From: Gammaproteobacteria bacterium RIFCSPLOWO2_02_FULL_56_15
Lineage (GTDB): Bacteria; Pseudomonadota; Gammaproteobacteria; Eutrophobiales; Eutrophobiaceae
Length of the DNA: 7,698 nt
Direction of reading: 5' to 3'
NCBI GenBank assembly: GCA_001801825.1
Contig: MGYR01000041.1
Span: 1 to 7,698 of the forward strand
How positions within the stretch are numbered: the stretch's first letter is position 1; every line of letters starts with the position of its first letter. Of the stretch, positions 1 through 7,043 are shown in pieces. The notes under the pieces were generated by a model that saw only the letters and a list, made by a program, of their open reading frames with translations, did no database searches and had not been told where the DNA came from. Position numbers and translations under genes: made by a program.

Positions 1-60
1 CTCGAACCTGGGAATCCGGGGATCAAAACCCCGTGCCTTAGCCAACTTGGCCACGCCCCA
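1..60 (-). tRNA. tRNA-Gln (anticodon TTG), 3' end cut by window edge
   Basis: Read on the minus strand, position 60 starts an acceptor 5' strand TGGGGCG. A D arm with a GCC/GGC stem follows. The anticodon stem is CGGGG/CCCCG (29-33 with 17-21) around the seven-base loop TTTTGAT (28-22), which puts the anticodon TTG at 26-24. A five-base variable loop (16-12) leads to the T-stem 5' strand CCAGG (11-7) and the start of a TTCGA T loop. The 3' half of the T arm, the acceptor 3' strand and the CCA lie outside the window. The tRNA begins 15 bases after the ispE stop with no convincing promoter between, so it is probably cut out of an ispE transcript by RNase P. Known context: a tRNA-Gln between ispE and prs occurs in Pseudomonas, so prs is the expected next gene beyond the left edge. 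Confidence 0.95.
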
Positions 61-75
61 ATAGTATTCCAATCT

Positions 76-990
76 TCAAGCCTCAGTCGCCGCCTTGGCC
101 CGGGCTCCCTCGCATTCTAATAACCCGGTTTCCAGCTTGAGCCGGTCTACCAGGGGAGAACGGTTGACACCCCGTGCAACGAATCCTGGCCACTGATCCG
201 GTAATTCAGCCATGATTTTCCTCGTTGGGGCTTCCTCGGAGCAGGTGGCAAACACGCAAACCCCGGTGCCCGTCAGCCTGGAAGGCGCTCTTTTCCCAAG
301 CCAGTCAATCAGTTGCGCCACTTCAGGATAAAGCCTTCTGACTACCGGCTCACAATCATTAACGCCGGCGCCCTCCAGAAAATCGCGTATTGTGATTGCA
401 GGTGTATTACGTGTCAAATCCCCGGCGGCAAAGATCTCCGCAGTAGGGATGCTGATCCGGGGGCGCGCCACGACATACCACAATTCAGGTGGGTCAATCG
501 GCGTGAGTTGTTCCCCCACCCCTTCCGCCCAGGCTGCCCGACCCAGGATGAATACCGGCACGTCGGCGCCGAGCGTGAGCCCCAACTTCGACAGCTCAGG
601 GATGCTCAAACCGGCATTCCAGTAATGGTTGAGCGCCACCAGGGTGGTGGCGGCGTCGGAGCTGCCTCCACCCAGACCGCCCCCGATGGGGAGCCGTTTC
701 TGCAGACGGATATCCGCGCCGCGCCTGATCCCCGTCCACTGCTGTAAGAGGAGCGCCGCACGGTAGATGAGGTCCTCCGCGGCGGGAATATCCACGTGAT
801 TACCCGCCAAGGTGATGAGGTTGTCATCGCGCATCTGAAATTCCAGGGTATCCCCGTGATCTAGGAACTGGAAAACGGTTTGCAGCAGATGATATCCGTC
901 TGGTCTGCGGCCGGTGATGTGGAGAAACAGGTTCAGTTTGGCCGGGGCAGGCCAAAACGGAGCTGTGCCGGGGGAGGCCGTAGGATTCAT
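76..990 (-). CDS. ispE: 4-diphosphocytidyl-2-C-methyl-D-erythritol kinase
   Basis: Cytosolic GHMP-family kinase that phosphorylates the 2-hydroxyl of CDP-methylerythritol with ATP, the fourth step of the MEP route to isoprenoid precursors. With the start chosen here it has 304 residues, slightly longer than the E. coli protein (about 283), through a short N-terminal lead and a charged, Ala-rich C-terminal tail after SPLVDRL. The N-terminal PAPAKLN carries the expected catalytic Lys (about residue 18). The glycine-rich ATP loop LPIGGGLGGGSSDAAT is at about 100-115, GADVPVF with the catalytic Asp at about 143, and the third GHMP motif SRLTGTGVCVFA at about 237-248. All key residues are present. 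The ATG at 990-988 overlaps the lolB stop as ATGA, implying translational coupling. The frame stays open upstream, with another ATG at 1005-1003, but those codons lie inside lolB and do not resemble IspE. No strong Shine-Dalgarno is seen before either ATG. Confidence 0.96.
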   Translation of the reverse strand: MNPTASPGTAPFWPAPAKLNLFLHITGRRPDGYHLLQTVFQFLDHGDTLEFQMRDDNLITLAGNHVDIPAAEDLIYRAALLLQQWTGIRRGADIRLQKRLPIGGGLGGGSSDAATTLVALNHYWNAGLSIPELSKLGLTLGADVPVFILGRAAWAEGVGEQLTPIDPPELWYVVARPRISIPTAEIFAAGDLTRNTPAITIRDFLEGAGVNDCEPVVRRLYPEVAQLIDWLGKRAPSRLTGTGVCVFATCSEEAPTRKIMAELPDQWPGFVARGVNRSPLVDRLKLETGLLECEGARAKAATEA

Positions 991-1604
991 TGTTCGGGAA
1001 CCCATTCCCGCATGACCAGGCGAACCCGGAGTTTCTTTTTCCTGTTTTCCAGGTTCAGCCGCTGAGGCAGACGGTAGGGACCGGTTTCGAAGTACCTGGA
1101 ATATTCCATGGACCAACCTTCCTGTACCAGCGTGCTCAGGTTGCCGTGTTCATCCAGGCTCAATTTCCCCGGTTCAGAACCGGGCGCAGGGGCGCCTTTG
1201 ATCCAGTACTGCAGTCCGTTGATGGGTACGTACCAACCAAGATTTTCCTCCATCAAGATCTCCGCGCTGTCGGCTTGCAGCAGGCGGTTATCAGCAGTGT
1301 GCATGACCACCGCATCCGGGCCGCCGATCAGTTCGAAGGCGCCCTGGCCCAGGGGGGCGATGAGATTAATTCGATAGTTGTCTGCTTCCTGTCGCCAGTG
1401 CAAGGTCGCACTCCAGGCCTCCCGATCGATCTGAACCGAGATCCGGCCCTGCATTCGCCAACTCTTAAGTTGGGTCAAAGTGGCTTCCTGTGTTTTCCAC
1501 AAATTAGCTTTGCCCTCCTCTGGAATACGCTGGCGGGAAGCACAGGCGGTGAGCAGGAACAGTAACAGAAACAGCGGCAGGGTATACGGACGGTTCATCG
1601 CCAT
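987..1604 (-). CDS. lolB: Outer-membrane lipoprotein receptor LolB
   Basis: LolB is itself a lipoprotein. It accepts lipoproteins from the periplasmic carrier LolA and inserts them into the inner leaflet of the outer membrane. The protein has 205 residues, close to the E. coli length (207). It opens with a Leu/Phe-rich signal peptide ending in the lipobox LLTAC, so the mature protein should start at Cys21. The body shows the family's beta-strand pattern, for example WSATLHWRQ, YRINLIAPLGQGAFEL and WYVPINGLQYWIKG, the last typical of LolB. Two start codons are possible, ATG at 1604-1602 or the in-frame ATG two codons on (MNRPYT). Neither has a strong Shine-Dalgarno, and both leave a working signal peptide. 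The stop overlaps the ispE start by 4 bases. The upstream TPR gene ends 133 bases away, leaving room for the promoter noted at 1630-1638. Confidence 0.95.
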   Translation of the reverse strand: MAMNRPYTLPLFLLLFLLTACASRQRIPEEGKANLWKTQEATLTQLKSWRMQGRISVQIDREAWSATLHWRQEADNYRINLIAPLGQGAFELIGGPDAVVMHTADNRLLQADSAEILMEENLGWYVPINGLQYWIKGAPAPGSEPGKLSLDEHGNLSTLVQEGWSMEYSRYFETGPYRLPQRLNLENRKKKLRVRLVMREWVPEQ

Positions 1605-1629
1605 GGCATTGCTAAGGTCAGAGCCGTTG

Positions 1630-1638
1630 ACTATAGCA
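1630..1638 (-). promoter_or_regulatory. Candidate extended -10 promoter for lolB-ispE-tRNA-Gln
   Basis: On the minus strand, TGC (1638-1636) directly precedes TATAGT (1635-1630), giving an extended -10 of the form TGnTATAGT. Transcription would start near 1623, about 20 bases before the lolB ATG. No good -35 hexamer lies 16-18 bases further upstream, which extended -10 promoters can tolerate. The placement in the 133-base gap between the TPR gene and lolB is sensible. This is inferred from motif and position only, and read-through from the TPR gene remains possible. Confidence 0.4.
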
Positions 1639-1737
1639 TAATTGCCGGTGGGTCGTACGGATGCAGTCTATGCCCGACCACACCCGCCACGGGGATGGGT
1701 TGAACGTTAGGGAAACGATGCGGCGCTTGCGTTTGAA

Positions 1738-3531
1738 TCAGGGATTCAGACGTTCTTTGACATGGTTCAGCAGGTTGCTGTCCGGGTTTGAACGCTTTGC
1801 GGTCTCCCACACCTCGTTCGCCTCATCCTGCTTACCCATCACCCATAGGACTTCATAGAGATGGGCAGCGATCTCCGGGTCTCCCCGCAGCTTGAGGGCC
1901 TGTTGCAGGTGTTTGAGCGCTTCTTCATGCCGGCCGAGGCGGTACAACACCCAGCCCATGCTGTCGATGATGAAGAAATCCTCGGGGCTCAGGCTCAGCG
2001 CCTGCTTGATCAGGTCGTAGGCCTCCTCGTACCTTCGAGTACGATCCGCCAGTGTGTAACCTAGCGCGTTCAGCGCCTGGACATTGTTTGGATCCCGTTC
2101 GATGATCTCCCGCAGGTCTTTCTCGAGCAGATCGACGCGCCCAAGCTTTTCAGCGGTCATGGCGCGGGCATAGAGCAGATCCGGGTTGTAGGCGCCGTCG
2201 GCCAGTGCAGTATCATAGACGGCCAGGGCTTCCTCGTAGCGGTCTGCTGTGCTCAGGAGATCTGCTTCGGCCTGAATCAGCATGGTTTTTTGTTGTGGTG
2301 AGGCAGCCTGGATTGCGCGAAGATCCTCCAGGGCACTGTCGATGGTTCCCTCCCTGGCTTTCAACATAACCAGCCGCACCTGGGCGTCGAAGTAATTTTC
2401 ATCCCCGGTTACGGTGCTGTACCAGGTGCTGGCGATACTGTATTCCTTACGTTCCTCGGCAATACGACCCAGATAATATTTTGCGTTATAAAAACGATCG
2501 CTGTGATCCACCAGTTGCTTGAAGTAGATCTCTGCGTCGTCCAGGCGGTTGGCCTGGAGATACAAAAGCCCGAGTGCATACAGAACATCGATATTGTTGG
2601 GCGCGCTGACGGCGAGCATCTCGAACTGGCGGCGGGCCTCTTCGAAGCGCTGCACATCGGTGAGTAAACGGGCATAGGCGAGGCGCAGACTGAAATCATC
2701 GGCAGTCCTTTCCGGCAAGTGCTTTTCCAGCCAGCCAAGCGCATCCTCAGCACGGTCGAGGCGTTGTAACAGGGTGACATAACTGATAGCCACGCCTTCA
2801 TTCTGCGGATCCAGTTTCAGCGCCAACTCCAGCAATTCGAGTGCGCGTCCGGTTTCACCCATACGGGCGGCGATATTGGCAAACGCGAATACCGCCTGTG
2901 GATCCTCGGAACGATCCTCAAACAGCCGCTCCATCACCTTCATCACCAGTGGCTTGTCCTGCTCGCGCCCCAACATGCTCGCTATCAGCCACAATTTTCG
3001 ATTCAAATCTCCCAGGGAATAGTCCAGGATTTGTTGCAGGTGGTCGAGGGTGGCATCAACATCACCACGGCGCAACGCCATTGCGGCCAGAACCTGGTGG
3101 GCATCCGGATTATGGGAGTCGAGTTCCACCCATAAGGTGGCGCTTTCGGTGGCTGCCTCCTCATCGCGTGCAAATACTGCTATCTGGGTTGCCCTTTCAA
3201 CAATCTTGGGGTCCCGGGTTTGCCTGGCCAGTTCCAGGTAGTTTTCGAGCGAGATTTTGAGGTGTCCCCGTTGTCCGGCGATCTCTCCCAGCAGGAGTTT
3301 ATAAAGAATATCCTCGTTCAGGTCGAGCTTCGGTCGGTCCGGTTCGACGCTGACAATGACGGGTTCCGTTTGCGGCTCCGCCTTATCGGTAGTGGCGGCA
3401 GCGGCCTGCCGCTCTTTTTCGGCAACGCTGGTACAGGCGGTGCTGAACAGCAGTGAAAGCAGTATGGAAATCCAGAGGACTGGTGTACTGTGAGCTTTAC
3501 CCGGTTTACGGGTCAGGTAGTTATCTGTCAT
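1738..3531 (-). CDS. TPR-repeat lipoprotein, conserved between hemA and lolB
   Basis: A 597-residue protein of unproven function, probably lipid-anchored and facing the periplasm or outer membrane. The N-terminus has a basic region (RKPGK), a hydrophobic stretch (VLWISILLSLLF) and STAC, a permissive lipobox that would place the lipidated Cys at residue 33. A low-complexity Ala/Glu/Pro/Thr linker runs to about residue 65. The rest is almost wholly helical tetratricopeptide-like repeats. The clearest are one at about 308-343 (PNNIDVLYALGLLYLQ) and three at the C-terminus at about 481-515, 516-550 and 551-582 (ALNALGYTLAD, IDSMGWVLYRLGRHEEALKH, EVLWVMGKQDEA). TPRs bind proteins, so a scaffold or assembly role is likely but not shown. 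ATG 3531-3529 was chosen because AGGA lies 3 bases before it and the signal peptide follows directly. An upstream ATG (3549-3547) and a TTG (3567-3565) are in frame but lack a ribosome site. Pseudomonas aeruginosa has a similar gene at this locus (PA4667, from memory). Confidence 0.88.
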   Translation of the reverse strand: MTDNYLTRKPGKAHSTPVLWISILLSLLFSTACTSVAEKERQAAAATTDKAEPQTEPVIVSVEPDRPKLDLNEDILYKLLLGEIAGQRGHLKISLENYLELARQTRDPKIVERATQIAVFARDEEAATESATLWVELDSHNPDAHQVLAAMALRRGDVDATLDHLQQILDYSLGDLNRKLWLIASMLGREQDKPLVMKVMERLFEDRSEDPQAVFAFANIAARMGETGRALELLELALKLDPQNEGVAISYVTLLQRLDRAEDALGWLEKHLPERTADDFSLRLAYARLLTDVQRFEEARRQFEMLAVSAPNNIDVLYALGLLYLQANRLDDAEIYFKQLVDHSDRFYNAKYYLGRIAEERKEYSIASTWYSTVTGDENYFDAQVRLVMLKAREGTIDSALEDLRAIQAASPQQKTMLIQAEADLLSTADRYEEALAVYDTALADGAYNPDLLYARAMTAEKLGRVDLLEKDLREIIERDPNNVQALNALGYTLADRTRRYEEAYDLIKQALSLSPEDFFIIDSMGWVLYRLGRHEEALKHLQQALKLRGDPEIAAHLYEVLWVMGKQDEANEVWETAKRSNPDSNLLNHVKERLNP

Positions 3532-3612
3532 GGGTCCTGCAATATTCATGTAGTTACAAATGGACAACCCGGGTGGCTGAATCGTTCCATCGCGACCAGG
3601 GTATTCAACCGT

Positions 3613-3642
3613 ATTTTATTACAGAAGTGGCATCCAGGTCGA
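3613..3642 (-). promoter_or_regulatory. Candidate sigma70 promoter for the TPR lipoprotein gene
   Basis: On the minus strand, TCGACC (3642-3637, 4 of 6 matches to TTGACA) is followed after 18 bases by TAAAAT (3618-3613, 5 of 6 matches to TATAAT). Transcription would begin near 3606, leaving an untranslated leader of about 75 bases before the ATG at 3531. Position and direction fit, but the -35 is weak and AT-rich hexamers arise by chance in a gap of this kind. Confidence 0.4.
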
Positions 3643-3673
3643 AATCCCTGCCTACGAAGGTCGTCAAAGGATA

Positions 3674-3703
3674 CTGAAAGACAGGCCTTTATGGCGGTAT
3701 AAT
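3674..3703 (+). promoter_or_regulatory. Sigma70-type promoter for hemA-prfA-prmC
   Basis: A perfect -10 hexamer TATAAT at 3698-3703 lies 18 bases after CTGAAA (3674-3679, 4 of 6 matches to TTGACA). The start site would be near 3710, giving a leader of about 41 bases before the hemA ATG at 3752. It is the best promoter-like sequence in the window and sits in the divergent gap in front of the cluster. No riboswitch-like fold or obvious operator palindrome was seen in the short leader. Confidence 0.65.
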
Positions 3704-3751
3704 TGGTCGATAGGCAACCCGATTCCGATAGTTTACTAGGTATTGACGACA

Positions 3752-5032
3752 ATGGCATTACTTGCGCTGGGTCTGAACCATGCCACAGCCCCCCTGGATA
3801 TCCGGGAGAAGGTGGTGTTTGGTGACGAGATTGTCAGTGATGCATTGCACGACCTGAGAAAACATGGTGGGGTCGATGAGGCGGCAATTCTTTCGACCTG
3901 TAATCGGACTGAGATCTACTGCAGTCACGACCTGCAGGATCTCAACCGCCTGGTCGACTGGCTGACCGGTTATCATGGGTTCCGCCGCGCAGAATTACAG
4001 CCGTTCCTCTACAGTCACCCCGATGCCAGTGCTGTGAAACACATGTTACGGGTGGCCAGCGGGCTGGATTCCATGATCCTGGGGGAGCCCCAGGTACTGG
4101 GACAATTGAAGAATGCCTATCATCAGGCGGTGGAATCGGGCAGTATCGGCCAATTGCTGGGCAGGCTCTTCCAGCACTCGTTCATGGTGGCAAAGGAGAT
4201 CCGCAGCAATACCGCCATCGGCAAACATCCGGTTTCGGTTGCCTTTGCCGCTATCCGTCTGGCACAACAGATTTTCGGAGACCTGTCCGAGCGCACTGCA
4301 CTGTTAATTGGTGCTGGAGAAACCATTGCACTGGCGGCCAGGCATCTGCATGAAATGAAAGTGGACCGGATGATTATCGCAAACCGGACCTTGGAGCGAT
4401 CCCAGCGGCTGGCGGAAGGGATGAATGCCTTCGCCATCACTCTGCAGGATATCCCGATCCATCTTGACAAGGCGGATATCATATTCAGCGCGACCGCGAG
4501 CCCCTTGCCGATCCTTGGCAAGGGAGCCATCGAGAGCGCCATCAAAAAACGCAAGCACAGGCCGATCTTCATCGTCGATATGGCCGTTCCGCGCGATATC
4601 GAGCCGGAGGCCGGTGAACTGGAGGATGTCTATCTGTACACCGTCGATGACCTCAGGGAAGTGATCGAGGAAAACCTGCGTAACCGTCAGGAGGCGGCAG
4701 TACAGGCGGAAGAGATCATCGATACCCATGTCCTGAATTTCATGGAATGGCTGAATTCCCTGGATGCGGTTTCCACCATAAGGGCGCTGCGGGGTCAGGC
4801 TGTGCAGATTCAAACCACGGTTGTGGAAGCCGCGCTACTGAAACTGAAACAGGGCGGCGATCCTGAGAAAGTGGTCCTGGAAGCCATCCGTTCATTGACC
4901 AATAAGATCATTCATGCCCCCAGTGCGCAACTGCGTAACGCCGAAGCGGCCAACCGGCAGGAATTGTTACAGGCTGCCAGGAAACTGTTTAATCTGACGG
5001 AAAATGATTTTGGATCCGGTAAGCAGGAATAG
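3752..5032 (+). CDS. hemA: Glutamyl-tRNA reductase
   Basis: Reduces the glutamate of Glu-tRNA(Glu) with NADPH to glutamate-1-semialdehyde, the first step of the C5 route to 5-aminolevulinate and all tetrapyrroles. With the ATG at 3752 it has 426 residues, close to E. coli HemA (418). The N-terminus MALLALGLNHATAPLDIRE is typical. The active-site Cys is in ILSTCNRTEIY at residue 50, the same number as in E. coli. The conserved His and substrate-pocket block HMLRVASGLDSMILGEPQVL is at about 97-116. The NADPH-binding loop ALLIGAGETI ends near 192, with the ANRT strand after it. A long helical dimerisation region (from about residue 310 on) closes the protein. A TTG three codons earlier (3743) is possible, but only 2 bases separate it from AGG at 3738-3740, while the ATG matches the family N-terminus with an 11-base spacing. 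First gene of the rightward cluster; prfA follows 73 bases later. Confidence 0.97.
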   Translation: MALLALGLNHATAPLDIREKVVFGDEIVSDALHDLRKHGGVDEAAILSTCNRTEIYCSHDLQDLNRLVDWLTGYHGFRRAELQPFLYSHPDASAVKHMLRVASGLDSMILGEPQVLGQLKNAYHQAVESGSIGQLLGRLFQHSFMVAKEIRSNTAIGKHPVSVAFAAIRLAQQIFGDLSERTALLIGAGETIALAARHLHEMKVDRMIIANRTLERSQRLAEGMNAFAITLQDIPIHLDKADIIFSATASPLPILGKGAIESAIKKRKHRPIFIVDMAVPRDIEPEAGELEDVYLYTVDDLREVIEENLRNRQEAAVQAEEIIDTHVLNFMEWLNSLDAVSTIRALRGQAVQIQTTVVEAALLKLKQGGDPEKVVLEAIRSLTNKIIHAPSAQLRNAEAANRQELLQAARKLFNLTENDFGSGKQE

Positions 5033-5105
5033 TTCCTGGCCGGATCTTCCCCGCTACTACACCGAAATCCGAATGGTTTTACCTTGACGTGTGTGATACC
5101 TGGTT

Positions 5106-6191
5106 ATGAAAGAGAGCCTGCAGCGAAAACTGGAACATCTCGTTGACCGGCAGCAGGAACTGTATGCCCTGCTATCTGATCCGGCGATCATCGGGGATCA
5201 GAACAGATTCCGTGATCTGAGCCGGGAGGCTTCCGACATCAGCCCGGTGGTAAACTGCTTCAACAAGTACCGAAACCAGCTTGCCTTGATGCGATCCGCC
5301 GGGGAGATGCTCAAGGATTGTGACAGCGCCATCCGTGCGATGGCCGAAGAGGAATTGGAACAGACTGAAGCCGAATCCTCCCAATTGGAAGTGGAAATTC
5401 AGAAGTTGCTGCTGCCCAAGGATCCGGCCGATGACAGGAATATTTTTCTGGAAATCCGCGCCGGCACCGGCGGTGAGGAGGCCGCCCTCTTCGCCGCCGA
5501 TCTGATGCGCATGTACAGCCGCTATGCCGAACAGCGGGGCTGGAAGATCGAGATGATCAGCGCGAACTGGAGCGATCTGGATGGTTACAAGGAGGTAATC
5601 TTGAAGATTATCGGGAACGGTGCTTATTCCAGGTTAAAATTCGAATCCGGTGCGCATCGTGTCCAGCGGGTCCCGGATACGGAATCACAGGGGCGTATCC
5701 ATACCTCCGCCTGTACGGTGGCGATTCTGCCTGAAATCGACGAGATCAGTGAGATTGAGATCAATCCTGCGGATTTGCGGATCGACACCTACCGGGCCTC
5801 TGGGGCAGGCGGACAGCATGTCAACAAGACGGATTCGGCGATCCGGATCACTCATATCCCCACCAATACCGTGGTGGAATGTCAGGATGAAAGATCCCAG
5901 CATAAGAACCGTGCCCGTGCGATGTCCCTGTTGCAGGCAAAACTGCTGGATGAACAGCGGCGTAAACAGCTCGCCCTGACCGCTGAAAACCGCCGTAACC
6001 TGGTGGGCAGCGGGGATCGCTCGGAGCGCATCCGGACCTACAACTTCCCTCAGGGCCGGGTTTCGGATCATCGTATCCATCTGACCCTCTACAAGCTGGA
6101 TGAAATACTCGAAGGGCAGCTCGATCTCATCATCGAACCGCTGATCCATGAGTACCAGGCAGACCAGTTGGCTGCCTTGGCGGATGCGTAA
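5106..6191 (+). CDS. prfA: Peptide chain release factor 1 (RF1)
   Basis: Recognises UAA and UAG in the ribosomal A site and triggers hydrolysis of peptidyl-tRNA. It has 361 residues, nearly identical in length to E. coli RF1 (360). The N-terminal helical domain 1 covers about 1-110, followed by EIRAGTGGEEAALFAADL. The stop-codon-reading loop HRVQRVPDTESQGRIHTSA carries the RF1-type PxT motif as PDT at 190-192; RF2 would have SPF there. The catalytic loop ASGAGGQHVNKTDSA has GGQ at 235-237, and its Gln is the target of the methylase encoded next door. The ATG at 5106 is the only reasonable start, since the in-frame codons just before it run into TGA. Its ribosome site is weak. The 73-base gap after hemA shows no clear terminator or complete promoter, so the two are probably co-transcribed; prmC starts 12 bases after the stop. 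Confidence 0.98.
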   Translation: MKESLQRKLEHLVDRQQELYALLSDPAIIGDQNRFRDLSREASDISPVVNCFNKYRNQLALMRSAGEMLKDCDSAIRAMAEEELEQTEAESSQLEVEIQKLLLPKDPADDRNIFLEIRAGTGGEEAALFAADLMRMYSRYAEQRGWKIEMISANWSDLDGYKEVILKIIGNGAYSRLKFESGAHRVQRVPDTESQGRIHTSACTVAILPEIDEISEIEINPADLRIDTYRASGAGGQHVNKTDSAIRITHIPTNTVVECQDERSQHKNRARAMSLLQAKLLDEQRRKQLALTAENRRNLVGSGDRSERIRTYNFPQGRVSDHRIHLTLYKLDEILEGQLDLIIEPLIHEYQADQLAALADA

Positions 6192-6203
6192 ACGCCTGCA
6201 GTC

Positions 6204-7043
6204 TTGAGCGAAACCGTTCACCAATTACTGCATCAGGCCTATCGGGTACTGGCCGGTGTGGAGACCGCACGCCTGGATGCGGAGCTGTTGCTGGCCTGTG
6301 TGCTCGGCGCCCGGCGCGAAACCCTCTATGCGCACCCGGAAAGAGAGGTGCCAGAAATAATGATTGGGGCATTCCGAAAAATGATCGATGAGCGCCGCAT
6401 GTTGCAACCGGTCGCCTATCTGACCGGCCGGAGGGAATTCTGGAGCCTGGATCTCAAGGTAAATCCCGACACTCTCATCCCCAGGCCGGAAAGCGAGCTG
6501 CTCGTTGCAGCCGCACTGGAGCGGATTCCGGAACAGGCAGCCTGGCGGTTACTGGATCTGGGTACGGGGTGCGGCGCGATCGCACTGGCCATTGCCGCTG
6601 AAAGGCCCCGGTGCGAGGTCTACGCCACGGATATCAGTCAGGCCGCGCTGACGATAGCGGAAAGTAACCGCAAGGCCTATCATCTCCAGAATGTGCATTT
6701 ACGTCAGGCAGACTGGCTGAACGGTTTTGCGGAGGAACCATTCCACATGATCCTTAGCAATCCGCCCTACCTTGCATCCGATGACGCTGCCTTGCATGAG
6801 GGTGAAACACGCTTCGAACCTCGCCTCGCCCTGGATGGCGGGGAAAGGGGCCTGGAACGCATCCGGCAGATCATTCCCTCCGCCGGAGTTTTTCTGGAAT
6901 TCGGAGGGTATCTGCTCCTGGAGCACGGTTGTGACCAGGGCGCGGCCGTTCGCAGTCTGCTCTCCGCCAGTGGTTACCGGGATCCTGTCAGTCTGTGTGA
7001 TCTGGCCGGTCATGAGCGGGTATCACTGGGGCAGAGCGCATGA
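6204..7043 (+). CDS. prmC: Release factor glutamine N5-methyltransferase
   Basis: SAM-dependent enzyme (older name HemK) that methylates the GGQ glutamine of RF1 and RF2, raising termination efficiency. It has 279 residues, near E. coli PrmC (277). The N-terminal helical substrate-binding domain covers about 1-90 and includes VAYLTGRREFWSLDLKV and LIPRPESELLV. The Rossmann methylase domain starts with the SAM loop LLDLGTGCGAIALAIA (D118-G124). The signature NPPY, which holds the target amide, is at 186-189, followed by RFEPRLALDGGERGL and a closing LLLEHGCDQGAAV strand-helix. The start appears to be TTG at 6204: the translation MSETVHQLLHQAYRVL from there aligns with the family N-terminus, and no upstream in-frame ATG or GTG exists after the prfA stop. 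A TTG with a poor Shine-Dalgarno 12 bases behind prfA suggests low expression coupled to prfA translation. Confidence 0.96.
   Translation: MSETVHQLLHQAYRVLAGVETARLDAELLLACVLGARRETLYAHPEREVPEIMIGAFRKMIDERRMLQPVAYLTGRREFWSLDLKVNPDTLIPRPESELLVAAALERIPEQAAWRLLDLGTGCGAIALAIAAERPRCEVYATDISQAALTIAESNRKAYHLQNVHLRQADWLNGFAEEPFHMILSNPPYLASDDAALHEGETRFEPRLALDGGERGLERIRQIIPSAGVFLEFGGYLLLEHGCDQGAAVRSLLSASGYRDPVSLCDLAGHERVSLGQSA

Noticed and set aside
61..75. TACTAT next to the tRNA as its own -10 box
   Set aside because: It abuts the mature 5' end, so transcription would start inside the tRNA, and no good -35 is correctly spaced.
990..1565. A 191-codon open frame on the plus strand opposite lolB
   Set aside because: It is fully antisense to a confidently identified lolB, has no recognisable domain, and follows from the base composition of the opposite strand.
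1..5032. A functional link between the tRNA-Gln and glutamyl-tRNA reductase because they share a locus
   Set aside because: HemA uses tRNA-Glu, not tRNA-Gln, and the two lie on opposite strands in separate transcription units; the proximity is probably just conserved gene order.
5084..5112. TTGACG before prfA as the -35 of a dedicated prfA promoter
   Set aside because: A correctly spaced -10 would fall inside the prfA coding sequence and there reads TGAAAG, so no usable promoter results.
5685..6224. A 179-codon open frame on the minus strand opposite prfA
   Set aside because: It overlaps the most conserved part of RF1 (the GGQ region) and its translation looks like no protein family; a shadow frame.
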